NCBI GenBank assembly: GCA_001632435.1 | Contig: KV424037.1 | Location: 36,260-100,259 of the forward strand | Direction of reading: 5' to 3' | Source of the DNA: Calocera cornea HHB12733 | Lineage: Eukaryota; Basidiomycota; Dacrymycetes; Dacrymycetales; Dacrymycetaceae | DNA length: 64,000 nt | Part shown: in pieces, positions 47,233 to 58,895 of the stretch | How the letters are laid out: each line of letters opens with the position of its first letter | Position numbering within the stretch: position 1 is the first letter of the stretch | The notes under the pieces: generated by a model | The model's input: only the letters and a program-made list of their open reading frames with translations | Databases searched by the model: none | What the model was told of the DNA's origin: nothing | Translations under genes and position numbers: made by a program

Positions 47233-47607
47233 ACGGAGTTGTCTCTTGGAAGGGGCAGTTGATTTTTCTTGTGTACGCGCGCATTTTTCTGATTGTAATC
47301 GATGTATTCTTATTCAATGCTTCGTGCCGTGGTCGCTTCGGGACGTTTGCAGCCGCTCCGCTATCCTTGCTGTTATCACGCGTCTTGATCAAGATGATCT
47401 GATAACAGGCCACGCTACTTGGGACCGAGTAGGCAACTTTTGCTGCCCCTCCGTCTCAAGGAACATGCCAGTCTTCTCCAGAAAGATTGCATGGCAAGAG
47501 TTACGCGTCCTTTTGCACTGCCTGCTTGGACACTCATTCAAATAGAGCGCATTCCAATGTTACTGGGTCATTACAAACTCCCAGTGCCCAGACACGAAAC
47601 CGTGGAA
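47233..47607. other. Spacer between amidoligase-like copies 3 and 4
   Basis: Contains a word (GGCCACGCTACTTGGGACC near 47408) that recurs in altered form upstream of copy 5 (GGCCACGTTGAGTGGGACC near 48939), showing that duplication included promoter sequence. Confidence 0.5.
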
Positions 47608-48531
47608 ATGGCGCGCAAGCTCTCTATCGGATTCGAGATTGAATGCCTTGCCGTCCTGGACACTTCTGCACCTGGCGCAATCCAACGGATTATCGACCTG
47701 ATCAACAATACAGCCGTCCACCGTGCACGGGGCTTCAGCTCTACGTATCCACCGGACGAGACAAGATGGCATGTAGTACGCGATAGGTCGATACGATCGA
47801 ACGATGTGTCTCTTCATGGTGTGGAGCTAATTGCGCCTCCTGTGGAAGATCTCCCCGGGACCGAGCTCCTCTCGCCTTCAACACAGATGGGGTGGAAGAT
47901 GGCGCTGCAAGAGGTCCTCCATGAGGTGAAGAGCCATCTGACCCTGAAAGTCAACGTCACTACAGGGCTGCATGTGCACGTTGGGCCTGGAATCAACTGT
48001 AAGTGGGATACCCAACATCTAATCAAGATCGCCCTCCTGTTCGTGTTCTTCGAGGACCAATTGGACCAGTGGCACCCACGGCATCGATGGGACCAGAGGC
48101 GGCATCATACCCGGAACTATCTCGCATCTATGCGCGAGTCCCGTACCTGTGCAAATCTGAGGGACCTCGATTTGGTCATGAGGATTCTTGCGGCAACGGA
48201 CTGGCAGGACCTCGCCTCCCTAGTCAATCCCTGCCCTTACGGAATGGACGTTTTCGACAAGAACTACAAGGTAAATTTCGGGGCTGTCAGGTTGTACGGG
48301 ACCGTGGAGTTCCGGCAGCATGCGGGGACGACGTGTGCAAGAGAGATTGTTCAATGGGGAGAAGACCTGCTGGCCTTAGTCCGCTGGGCCGTAAGGGTAG
48401 ACCGATGGGAGCTGGTGGATATGTGTCTGCGCCATGACCAGATCCAGCTTCGGGACCTCCTGGTCTTGGCGGTGCGGTCGGAAAGTTCCCCTGATGCTAC
48501 CCCTCCCCTGTACTTATCTCCGACCGTGTAA
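47608..48531 (+). CDS. Amidoligase-like protein, copy 4
   Basis: Single exon, 307 aa from MARKLSIGFEIECLAVLD. Motifs: GFEIEC, TTGLHVHVGPG, VEFRQHAGTTCAREIVQW, all canonical. ELIAPPVEDLPGTELL and LLFVFFEDQLDQWHPRHRWD are nearly shared with copy 5. An upstream in-frame ATG (47557) would add 17 residues; the MARKLS start is shared with copy 5 and is preferred. The 3' end carries a short Ser/Pro tail ending LYLSPTV, which matches VYVSPTAEQ inside the longer tail of copy 5, suggesting that copy 4 is truncated there by a new stop. Confidence 0.9.
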   Translation: MARKLSIGFEIECLAVLDTSAPGAIQRIIDLINNTAVHRARGFSSTYPPDETRWHVVRDRSIRSNDVSLHGVELIAPPVEDLPGTELLSPSTQMGWKMALQEVLHEVKSHLTLKVNVTTGLHVHVGPGINCKWDTQHLIKIALLFVFFEDQLDQWHPRHRWDQRRHHTRNYLASMRESRTCANLRDLDLVMRILAATDWQDLASLVNPCPYGMDVFDKNYKVNFGAVRLYGTVEFRQHAGTTCAREIVQWGEDLLALVRWAVRVDRWELVDMCLRHDQIQLRDLLVLAVRSESSPDATPPLYLSPTV

Positions 48532-49124
48532 CTTGCCGGTGTGCACAGGCTGGCCTTATTGATCATATCACGAATTTCCTTCTAATCTCCATACTTAATC
48601 ACTGCTATAATAAAGCTCACCCGCCTCTTTGAGGACGTCGAGAGGGCATCGACCATTGGAAGGAGCTTCAATTAGCACTCCTCGTTTCCGGCAGTTCTAC
48701 CCGGCGGTCTCTACAGTAATGCATATCGGAGTTACGTCAAACTTTCGACGTCCGTTCACTGCCCCAGCAGACGGAGTTTTTCTCGGCTCCAACTAATGCT
48801 TCTCTCGTAACCGCTTTGAGCTTCTTGATCGTGAGTCTTGCACTTTTGATGAATGCTCGTGTGGCGTTCTGCCAGACGTTCAGCCGACCCTACTTCCTTG
48901 TTTCCAACACCAGTCTTGATCATCATTAGTTTAGGATAGGCCACGTTGAGTGGGACCCCGTGAGTGCCATTCTCCGCGCCGTTATCAAAATGCGCATCAA
49001 TCTTCTCCGGGCAAGCTGTGTGGCTCGCTACGCGTCCTCTAACGTGGCGGGTTTAGGCACTTAAATATGGCGCATGCTAGCGCTGCGCTCTCTTCAATTC
49101 CCCAGTTCTCAGACACGAAACCAA
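48532..49124. other. Spacer between amidoligase-like copies 4 and 5
   Basis: Promoter of copy 5 with TTAAATA at 49061-49067. The leader shares AGACACGAAACC just before the ATG with copy 4. The ATG at 49074 in the same frame lies almost on the TATA-like box, so it is unlikely to be used. Confidence 0.5.
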
Positions 49125-50108
49125 ATGGCACGCAAACTTTCTATCGGCTTCGAGATCGAATGCCTCGCCCTACTGGACGCGCCTTCATCTGATGCGGTCC
49201 CGCTGATCATGGACCTCATCAACAATACGACGGTCCACCACGCGCGGGATAACACCTTCACATATCCATCCAACGAGACGAAATGGAGGGTGGTAGACGA
49301 TCCGTCGATCAAGTCATTAGACGTGCTCCTACGCAGTGTGGAGCTCGTTGCGCCGCCGGTCGAAGACCTCCCTGGGACTGACATTCCGGCACCTTCAACT
49401 GGTCGTGGGTGGAGGAGGGCGCTGCAGGAAGTCCTCCGTGCGGTGAAGGAAAGCCTGACACTAGAAGTCAACCTTACTACCGGGCTGCACGTACACATTG
49501 GGCCGGGTCTCGGCTGTACTTGGGAAATCCGGCATCTCCGCAAGATCGCACTGGTGTTTCTGTTTTTCGAGGACCAGTTGGACCAATGGCACGCCCCACA
49601 CCGCTCTGACAATACTCTACGTCACAACCTGGACTATCTCGCATCTATGCGCCAGTCCCGCAAGTGTGCCGATCTCAGGGACGACCAGTTGTCCAAGAAG
49701 ATTCTCGGGGCGAGAGACTGGAAGAACCTCGCTGAGTGGGTCAATCCCTGTCCCTTCGGGGTACTGGACTACTCCAGGAACTACAAGGTGAACTTCACCT
49801 CTGTGGGTCTGCACGGGACCGTGGAGTTCCGGCAGCACGAAGGGACGACGTGTGTGAGGAGTATCATCCAGTGGGGCGAGATGCTTCTCGCCCTCGTCCG
49901 CCTGGCTATTAGGTCGGATGAGGGCGATCTTCTGGATCTCTGTCTCGCCAAGGTCCAGCTGAAAGACCTCGTCGCTTTGGCAAAGAGGACAGAGGGCTGG
50001 GCCGACATGACGACTCCGGTGTACGTATCTCCGACAGCGGAACAGCTCGCGCGCCAAGCTCGCGTAAGTGACTATATTGCGAACACGATCCTACACATAT
50101 CTCGTTGA
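49125..50108 (+). CDS. Amidoligase-like protein, copy 5
   Basis: Single exon, 327 aa from MARKLSIGFEIECLALLD. Canonical motifs: GFEIEC, TTGLHVHIGPG, VEFRQHEGTTCVRSIIQW. The most similar pair in the array is copies 4 and 5 (shared leader, shared ELVAPPVEDLPGT and FFEDQLDQWH blocks). The C-terminus extends 20-odd residues beyond copy 4. No membrane segment or signal peptide. Predicted cytosolic enzyme; substrate unknown. Confidence 0.9.
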   Translation: MARKLSIGFEIECLALLDAPSSDAVPLIMDLINNTTVHHARDNTFTYPSNETKWRVVDDPSIKSLDVLLRSVELVAPPVEDLPGTDIPAPSTGRGWRRALQEVLRAVKESLTLEVNLTTGLHVHIGPGLGCTWEIRHLRKIALVFLFFEDQLDQWHAPHRSDNTLRHNLDYLASMRQSRKCADLRDDQLSKKILGARDWKNLAEWVNPCPFGVLDYSRNYKVNFTSVGLHGTVEFRQHEGTTCVRSIIQWGEMLLALVRLAIRSDEGDLLDLCLAKVQLKDLVALAKRTEGWADMTTPVYVSPTAEQLARQARVSDYIANTILHISR

Positions 50109-51362
50109 ACCCGATTTCAAAGACCAGAAGTTAGTCACATGATCACTATGACAATGGCATACGTACATGGGTCGATGAAGTCAAGAGGGCCTCTTTGCTA
50201 GCGAGGAGCTCTACTTTGCTCTCCCACGTTTCTGCACCTAGCGGCGCCTACAGCTGTTCTAAGTCACGTCACGTTTCCGGGCCTTGTTTCCAAGCAGACG
50301 GGGCTATATCTCAGCAAGAGGCCCTTACTGCGCTCATTTACCGCTTGTTCTGAGGCTCGGGGCATCCTGGGTTTAGCGTAGTAGTCGTAGGGCTTCCTGA
50401 CACGCCCGCTACTTCTTCCGTACCTCTGACCGCGTGTACACCTAGCAGGCATGAAATGGCCTTACGGCCAGTGACCCATTACGAATTTACGACTTTCCTT
50501 CCAATCTGTTGATTCTCTCACGACCACGATTCTAACGCTTAGTGGAGTGATATAATGATCAAATCCTCACCATTATGTCTGATCAAATCGAACGCATGTG
50601 GCAGGAAAAGCATCGGCACTGCCTGCCCTCCAACAGCTGCAGTGGGTCAGAGCCATGCGCGCTATTCACTCCACTCCCCTCCCTCCAAACTCCGAGCACC
50701 GCACTCCATTCGCAGCCCCTATATCTCCAGCCTGACCCGCCGGAACTCCGATCCCATCCCGTTCCACCACGCCTGCAGCTGCCCTCGCACACATGCAAAA
50801 AGCGGTACGGTACGTAGGCAATCTCGAGTATGTGAATGACTCATATCACCGCTGCCCTTGCTACGAAAGCCCCGCTACGCTCTGCGCTCCCCAGCCCGCC
50901 TCAGCGTGCCAAAGCAATGTCCTCGGACAAGAGGGAGGAGATCGCGGGGGAGATACTGTACTGCGTGCGCAGGCGTGGGAGGACATCGCCCTGCTGTCAA
51001 GTTAGCGGGTGGGTGTGTGCCAGGGTGGCCAGGCACGCGGGACGTGTGCGTGCACGCGAGGGAGCGCCACCGCACGTGGGATGCATGTGTGCGGAAGCCT
51101 ACCAAGGTTCAAGGGCGCGGAGTTGCGCTTGCGAGCCTGCTCCGTTCGATCCTCGCGTTGGCTAGGCAGGTTGGGCGCGTCGCGACGAGCGGGCGTGCGA
51201 GTACGGCATCCCTCCCCACCGCCCGTCATCGCACGCACCCTCCAGGCGCCACCCACCGATCGCCCGCCTTCCTGCGCCCGACGCTCGATATCCCACACAC
51301 CCGCAGTGCTCGACTGCACCATCACTTCGACACCGCACCGCCCTCCACTCCCCGCACGCCCC
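50109..51362. other. Intergenic region upstream of the SH3-TBC gene
   Basis: 1.25 kb. 50600-50830 is CT-rich. 50916-51160 has a GC-rich open stretch in several frames (start ATG near 50917) that could be a non-coding first exon or a tiny gene, but I cannot support one. No link to the amidoligase array is visible. Confidence 0.4.
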
Positions 51363-54300
51363 ATGGACGCCCCCCAACTCACCCGCTGGACCCGCTTCGC
51401 CGCAAAAGGCGGCATCGGCCGCGGCACCGCGCTGCGTGACTGCGTCGCCGAGGGGCCCGACGACCTCATGTTCATGCAGGGCGACGAGATCGTCTTCCTC
51501 ATGAGTGTCGCCGGCGAGCACGGCAGGTTCTTGGTCCGTCCTTCCCCCCTCCTTCCCTGCGCCTGACCCGTGCAGACAGTGGGCTGACCCGCCCTGAACA
51601 GGGATACTGCGAAGGCGTCGTCGGCAGCTTCTGGGGCACAGACGTCCAGCTCCACGGAAAGCTCAAGAAGGCCGTCTTTGCCCGCCGCAGCACTTCCCAG
51701 CCACGCCCGTCACCTCCAACCACCACCACCACCCCCTCCTCCTCCTCCGCCCCGGCCGCCGCCGCCTCGGGCAACGGGTCGTACGGCTCAGGGAACACCA
51801 CCCCCTCCTCGCCCGCACCCGCGCCCGCTGCTCCAGGCCGTCTCTCCACCAGCCCCCTCCCTCCCTCAGGCTCAGGGAGGGGCCGCCGCTCCCTCCCCGT
51901 CGAAGCGAGGCGAGGGGCCGAGAGGAGCCTCTCCCCCGCTGCGGCCGGCTCGGCTGGCGGCGGCGGGGCGTGGGGCGCTAGGGCGTGGGAACAGCATCTT
52001 TCGCATCAGCCGCTGCCCAGCGCTGGTTCCCCACAGCAGCAGCAGCAGCAGCAACCGATATACCTCACACCGTCGCCCGTGCGGCCTACGTCTGCTTCCC
52101 CCGCTCGGCCTGGGCCTCCAAGCTCGGCCCCAGCAGCCGCGTCAGCCTCAGCCTCAGCCTCGGCATCCGTATCAGGAAGCGGGAGCGGGAGCGCCAGCAC
52201 CACCCGGACGTTCGCGAGCAGCCCGCTGCAGAGCACGCCCCCGACGACCGCGAGCGAGCTGAGCACGCCGGAGAAGCCAGGCCGCTCCCCGCCCCCGCCT
52301 CCGCCTCCCCGGTCCTCTGCTTCTGCGGGCGGGAGGAGGCGCTCGAGCCTTGCCCTGCTGGTGCGGGATGAGGAAAGCAGAGCCGAGGGGCGCGGGGAGG
52401 GCCCGTCGAGGGCTGAGAGCGTCGAGCGGGGGTTGGATGGGGTGCTTGGCTTGGGGCTTGGGCTTGGGCTGGGCGGGCCGGGGGGTGGGGAACAACAACG
52501 TCAGCGCCAACAGCAACAGCAACAGCCGGGCGAGCTGCCGGCCCCCAATCCCGATTTGGCTGGCGCGCCCCCGGCGAGGGACGCGGAGCGCAAGAGGGCG
52601 AGGAGGACGGGCATGTGGGGGTCGCCCATGCTCGGCCGCGCCTCGCCGGTCGCGTCGCCGGTCGGGGCGGGGCTGTCTCGGCCTGAGAACGCGGCTTCGG
52701 GCTCGGCATCCAACTCCAGCTCGGCGCGCTCTCTTGCTATTGCACCGATGACAGTGTCGCAGGGAACGGCGAGCCCGATCCCAGGACCGACCATACCGCC
52801 AGCACCCTCACCCAGCACCCCGCTGCCCGACGCGCTCCTCTCCGTCTCCCCCCGCGCACCAGCGGCGGGGGACGTCGAGCGCACCCCGCTCGCGCAGACG
52901 GGGTTCCGCCCGCCTGCGCTCGGCTCTGACTTGGGCAGCGGCGGGGAGGGCGAGAGCACGCCTCTGCCCCGATCGGGCGTGGGGAGGAGCGGCTCTCTCA
53001 GACCGGTGGGGGCGCGGCCGATGCCTGTCAAGAGGCTGACGGGCGCTGCGGTCGTTGGGGAGGAGGAGGAGGTGTCTGGGGCCGTTCACCGCGAGGCGGC
53101 CCAGGTCGTTGCTGTTCCGGAAGAGGTTGCGGAGGAGAGCGGGACGCGGGTGGTGGACGACCGCTCGGAGGGGTCGGAGCTTGCCGAGGACGCGCCTGCA
53201 CGTGTGCATGCGGAGGGCGGAGAGGAAGGGGAAGAGCACGGGAGCGACGGCGAGTTCGGGATCGGCCTCTCCCTCCTCCAGACGGGCGACATGAGCGAGG
53301 ACGAGTCGGAGCTGGCCTCGCTCGCCGATGAGCACGATGCGGATGCGGACATCTCGGCCGACCCGGACCTGGAGGACGACACGCCGGCCAAGATCCGTTC
53401 GCGGGGCACAAGCCCAGGCAGCATGCCCGTCACGCCGCCGCGCTCCCGGCCGGGCTCGCTACGCACCGCATCTCGCCACTCGCCGGAGGCGCACCAGCAG
53501 CACAACCCGCGCTCCTCCCGCTCCTCAGCACACTCTGCGCGCTCCTCCCGCGCCTCCTCGTCAATATCAATATCCCGCGGCCTCCCTCCCTCGGGCGTAG
53601 CGCCGTTCCCCGTCCGCCCGCCGCTCGTCACCCGCGCGAGCACGAGCACGCAGGCGAGCTTCTCCCCCGCAGACCTGTACGAGGCGTACGAGCTGGGGAT
53701 GGGCAGCCCTGCTGTCAGCCTCAGGAGCCAGCGCAGCCCGGCCGCGCTGGAGAGGGAGCAGAGCGAGAGGGCGAGGGGGTACTTCGATTTCCATCTGCCG
53801 GAGCCGGAGCCGCCTGCCGAGCAAGAGGTGCAGGCGCGGGCGCGGGACGAGGGCGACGAGACGCTGCAGCCTGTTGCTGCGACGCAGGGGCTGGAGCCGG
53901 CCGTGGACCAGAAGAAGGGCAAGGAGCAGCAGCACGTGCCGATCCTCGCTTCGCCGCCGGCGGCCAGCCTCGCACAGCGCAGGCGCGGGATGACGGGCTT
54001 GCTGCCGCCGGTGGAGATCGAGGTGCATCCTGTTCGTCCGCCGGTCCTGAGGACGACTGGCGAGCGCGCGGCGTCCACTTCCCCAGCTCAGGTAGCAGCA
54101 GCGGCCACCGTGGCACGGATCTCTCCCGAAAGCCTGCCGATGTCAGCACGGTCTCTCGCATCTGTGTCGTCCACTGCACCGTCCACCGCAACAATCGTCC
54201 AAGGTGATGGCCCGGCAGCCCGCCCGGCTGTTCGCCGCTCTGTCACGCTCTCGGCGCTCCCGTCCCCCGCCTCACTCTCTGCAGGCTCAGGCTCTCTCCC

Positions 54301-57063
54301 AGATCTCTCACCTCGCTCTCCTGCTTTCGCCACGCCGCAAGCAACGCACCTTCACTCCCCGCTCTCCCCTGCTTTCCCTTCCAATCCTCCCCACCCCTAC
54401 CAGCAAAGCCGCAGCTTCACCCTCCCCGTCGCCGCCAGCAGCAGCCGCACCCTTTCCCCGAGCCCGCTCAGCCCGCTCAGCCCGCTCAGCCCTAGCCCGT
54501 CTACCAGCAGACTCAGCCCCGCAAACCTCGCCAGCGCAATACGAGCACGCGTGGAAGCACAGCGCGCCGGCACACCGAGCTCACAGATGTCGATCGAGGA
54601 CCCAAAGAGCGACTCGTCGACGCCGGCCGCATCGCAAGCAAAGCCAAGACTGGTTGTGGTAAACCTTACTCCTGAGCGCGAGCACGAGCACACGGAGAAG
54701 ATGGATGATCAAGAAGACGAGGTGGTGGTGTTCTCGCCTCCGGCGTCGTCGCCAGCGAGGCAAAGCCACGTCTCTGCACCGGTGCCGGCGCCGGTGGCAG
54801 TTGCGCCCCAGATGCCCTTGCAGCATCCCTCTTCCATCAATAGCATGCCCAACACTCCACTGCCTGCTGCTCCCTTGCAACCCCCCGCCATGCTGGCGCA
54901 ACAGCCGGCAAGGTCAAGCGCCCCCGTTACACCCAGCATGCCACTTCCGGTCGCACAGGCTCAGCCCCAGCTTGTATCCAGTTCCTCATCGATGCACTCT
55001 CTCAATTCGACCTTGAATCTGGCCCGTCAAGCTCAGCAGGACTCACCTGCAACGCCCACGTACTTCCGAGGCCACATGTCTCAGGACCTCCTGAGCGCGC
55101 AAGGACCAGTGCCGATCGCGTTCCAGATGTCCCCCTCCGGGGCCATGGTGCCCATCCAACGACCTCAAGCTAGCCCGCAGGGTACCGTACCTCCACAGTC
55201 GCTGTATGAAACGCCTCCGAGACGGTCTGCAACGCAACCAGAAGCCCAAATGTCATCGATTCCACAGGCTCGTCCCGGGTTCTATCCCAAACCCCGGCCG
55301 AGGTCTCAATCGTTCTCCGACTTCACCACACCATTGGCCGAGGCGTCGTTCGAACAAATGAACAGCCCTAATGAGGAGAAGGCACCCGAGTTGGCCCGTT
55401 CTGAGGACGAGAAGGATCGGCGCTCCCGCATTTCAAATGGCAGAACCGCGGCGAGCCCGCTCCGAATTCGTCCGGTCCAGGCTCCATTTAGCATGCGATC
55501 GCCGCTCCCGACAAGTCCGCTGGCCCATTCGGCTACATCAGCTGAGGACGACGACGGCCAAGTGCTTGAAAGGCCCCCTGCCCTCGTTAGGCGGGAAGCT
55601 AACAGCGCGCCTGTCACACCGCTTCGAGAGGAGCATGATGAGTTGGGACGTGCTCGGCCTGCCTTGAGTGTTCTCTCGGATTCCAACCCATCTTCCCTTG
55701 TGCCCACTCCTTCACCCCCCACAATGCATACCCGGTCGGCTTCGCTGCGCTCCAAGATATCCATGAACGCACTGAGGGCCAGGAAGGAGATAGGCCCTGA
55801 GAGTCCCTCCTCTTTAGCTGCTGGGAAGGTTCATACCGTTCTTCAGGTTGAGGACGCCGAGTTCGAGATGGTCAAGCCTGTTGGCGGTGCAAAATCCGAC
55901 GAAGGATCTGTGGATGGGGTCTATGACTCACCGACGAGCCCGGCCTCGTTCGCTGCGTCCCTTCCAGTCCCACCCAGCGTCCCCATCGTCCCCGTCTGGC
56001 AACAGAAGCAACCGGACGCGCCAGCTCAGACTCCGGCTCAGATCGAGGCGTATCGCAACCTTGAATTCCGGTGGGTCATGCTCATGCAAACTCTCAAACC
56101 CGCTGGTGCGAGAAAGCAGAAGAAGGTCAAAAAAATTGTTTGGGAGGGCGTCCCGAACAGCGTCCGTGGCAAAGTGTGGGCGTATCTTACCGACGCCAAC
56201 GCCCGTGCAATACCTGACATTTTGGAGAAGCTGGCCGGTCGAGGGGAGAAATCGTCAGTCATGATGAAAGACCTCGACCGACTCTTCCCGGATCAACCGC
56301 ATCTACGAGATCCGAACGGCTCTCTTGTCAAGCTGTTGCAGGCATACCTTGCTTTGGTCCCTGATGTGCAGTACGATCGCGAGCTTGCTATGATCGCCGG
56401 AAATATCGTCTCTCTCTCCCCAGAGGAGGATGCGTTTTGGACCTTTGTTGCTGTAATGGACAACCAGATCAGGTTGTACTTTGCGGTGAACTCGCTTCAG
56501 CTTGACGTTGATGGTCAGCTCTTCGCCAAGGCCGTGGAGTGGATGGACGCACCCCTTGCTAAGCTGTTGTTCGAACAATGTGGAGTGTCCCCTAATCTAC
56601 TCTGCAAAGCTTGGTGAGTCTTATGCCTGTGCAATGATACATCAAGTCTTACTCCTGTAACAGGTTCGCATCTGTCTTCTGCAATGTGCTCCCGTCGGCC
56701 CATCTACAGCGGGTCTGGGACATATATCTGCTTGAAGGATCCTCGTTCTTGTTCCGCACAGGGCTAGTTATTCTGCAATCGGCAAAGCGGCACCTCATGT
56801 CACCCTCCACTTTCCCTCCCTCTGCTTTATCCTACCTCACACGACCTCCCGCCAATATTTTCGATCCTGATCCCGATTCATTTATCCACCGAGTAGCGTC
56901 CGTAAGGATGCGCGATGACGACCTCAAGCGCCTGCGACCCAAGATTGAAGCTCAGCTGAAACCCCTGCAAAGACCTCAAATCGTCAATAGGGATATCATA
57001 AAGCCCCCCACTATTCTCAACGCACACGACACAAGCAAGAAAGCATTGACCTCTGTCTCCTAG
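51363..57063 (+). CDS. SH3- and TBC-domain protein (Rab-GAP-like), very large
   Basis: Exons 51363-51533, 51602-56613 and 56664-57063 (introns 68 and 50 nt) give 1860 aa. An N-terminal SH3 domain (about residues 20-85) shows DDLMFMQGDEIVFLM and YCEGVVGSFWG, split by intron 1. About 1450 residues of Ser/Pro/Ala-rich disordered sequence follow, with poly-Gln near residue 200. The TBC domain occupies about residues 1560-1800: VWEGVPNSVRGKVWAYL, LDRLFPDQPHL, then LLFEQCGVSPNLLCKAWF across intron 2 and LQRVWDIYLLEG. TBC proteins stimulate GTP hydrolysis by Rab GTPases using an Arg and a Gln finger. The Arg motif (MMKDLDR) is present, but the YCQG motif carrying the Gln finger reads QYDRELAMIAG, so activity may be altered. 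The start is the first ATG before the SH3 domain. Confidence 0.85.
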
Positions 57064-57479
57064 TCTCGGTTGCCTCCGTTCCTTATCACGATCATGCTCG
57101 CTATCTCAGCTCTCACTGCCTTTCGTTATTGCTTGCATCAACTGTGTATGGTAGCACTATATCCCCCCTTCGGCCTTGTTGCATTATTATTCCCTTCTTT
57201 AGGTAACTGCATAATCGTACCAAAGTCACGTCTACTAAGTCTCGAAATTGATTGCAGAATTGACGCTTTTCTCACTGGTCATCCTGGCATTCGTCTGTAC
57301 CCATGCACTACAAGCACTCCAAGTCGGAGGAGGCGGTCAGCCTGATTAGCGGTGCGCTCGCATCCAAAGAGGCAAGACAAAACAAGCAATCGATCATTTC
57401 ATTTTTTCGGTAACTATCAGACGAGCAGGCATCACGCCGGTGCCATTCCCATCCACCCAACAATCGAACGATTGGAAGT
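57064..57479. other. Intergenic, no gene supported
   Basis: 3' flank of the SH3-TBC gene. AT-rich with T-runs; no gene. Confidence 0.5.
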
Positions 57480-57778
57480 CTACTTCTGCTCCTCCACAGT
57501 AAGGCGATGAACGGCCTCGAGACGATAGCCGTCAGGATCGAGTACGTATGCAGCGAGTACGTATGCAGGGTAATAATCGGGAGAATAATGGGGTCTCAAT
57601 CCAGATTTGCCGACCGCGGTCGCTCCAGCCTACAGAGCTACGTCATACCAGTCGTGAATGGCCTATTTGCTCGTTGCCTCGAATGCAACATGAGCAGGCC
57701 CAGAGCCAGTAGGCCTCTCGATGGCTTCGCTCTTCTGGTAAATGAGAGACCAAGTAGCCAGGGCCCCATGCAGCAACG
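57480..57778 (-). pseudogene. Glyoxalase/VOC-fold protein, last exon, with two nonsense codons
   Basis: Read on the minus strand from an acceptor near 57778, one frame gives IERPTGSGPAHVAFEATSK, a TAG (57663-57665), AIHDWYDVAL, a second TAG (57630-57632), then KSGLRPHYSPDYYPAYV and LDPDGYRLEAVHR before the true stop at 57480. HVAFEA, GLRPHY and DPDGYRLEAV are signatures of the vicinal-oxygen-chelate (glyoxalase/dioxygenase) family, with the usual HxxF and E-containing strands. Both TAGs can arise from GAG or AAG by one substitution. YVLAAYVL reflects a 15-bp in-frame tandem duplication. Upstream exons could not be found. I infer a recently dead gene. Confidence 0.75.
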
Positions 57779-58126
57779 CTGTGAGTCACGCCTTTCAGTT
57801 CCGAGGCCTTCCTCTGTGGATGCCGCCTATAGCGGAGCAAGATAGCTGTGCAGATGGCCGCGAACGATGACTCTTTTGGCGCTGGATTGCGGGCAGTTGC
57901 CGCATATGACTCCATGATAATATTGGCATACATATGTGTTCCCCGCAACTGATCTATTCGATTCTGGTTCAAACTATTCAGCCCACTCCAATCTAAGAGA
58001 GGTCCAAATGAAACTTGCGAACGACGAAATGATACGTTGCTCCGGCCTCGAACTCACACGCAACAGTTAAGTCAGTGTTATCAAGAGTCGTTAATGAACC
58101 TTCGACTTGTTGTACCTATAGGAGTG

Positions 58127-58895
58127 CTAAGCCGACTGGTACTGAAGCGCAACATCAATGTACGCTGTTTCTCCGTAGACATCCTTGACAGTAGGCAGGT
58201 TGACGATACTGTCGTACCATTCAACAAGGCTCGGTAGCTTCGCCCTAGCAGAGCGGTCTACTAGCGTGGTAAAGGCTTGCTGGACAATCGTCGCGAGTGT
58301 GAGATCGGCAATGGTGAGGTTGTTACCGACGAGGAATGTATTGTCCTTGAGATGTGCATCGAGAATCTCCAAATGGGGAATGACGCGCTGCCGCCAGTGG
58401 TGCTCGATCTAAAACACGAAGTGAGCAAAGAGTGGACTAGGGATTCACCAATATGCGTACCTCCTGGCTGTAGGCTCCGGCGGTCCCCCGCAAGATCATC
58501 AATGCATTGATCATGGGGACGCGCACCTCGTTGTCGGCGAACGAAATCCATTGATCGACCAGTGCAGTCTCCTGGGCCGTGGTACCCAATAGCTTCGCAT
58601 CTGGTGCAAGACTAGCAACTGAATGCAACAATCAGCATTGGTATGTTAGAAGTAGAAAAGGACAGGACATACGATAGCGAGCAATCGCGGAGCTTTCAAA
58701 CAGCTTGAAGCCATCCGGAGCTTCAAAAGCAGGGAATTTGGCGTTAGGGAATTTGGCGACAAATATAGCCGTCTTGTTCGACTTGCCCGCTTGTGTCAAG
58801 GGCTCGTCCACCTTGAGACCGGCAGCGGCGGCGACTGCACGAACTCGCTTGCCAAATGGTAGGCCCGAAAAGGTGTAAAGAGTTCCAACAGACAT
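58127..58895 (-). CDS. Glutathione S-transferase, EF1B-gamma-like class
   Basis: Exons 58895-58673, 58618-58461 and 58408-58127 (introns 54 and 52 nt) give 220 aa. The N-terminal thioredoxin-like half runs from MSVGTLYTFSGLPFGKRVRA to FKLFESSAIARYLA, where FESSAI holds the glutathione-binding E-S pair. The helical half includes DQWISFADNEVRVP and NTFLVGNNLTIADLTLATIV (N-capping box). The sequence resembles the GST half of elongation factor 1B-gamma, but the EF1G C-terminal domain is absent, so this is a stand-alone GST. An in-frame ATG at 58982 would add 29 basic, Ser/Thr-rich residues that could act as a mitochondrial presequence; the start at 58895 matches the family. Confidence 0.85.

Noticed and set aside
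53086..54078. 330-codon minus-strand open frame inside the SH3-TBC gene
   Set aside because: Antisense to a long uninterrupted exon with better domain evidence; Ser-rich shadow composition.
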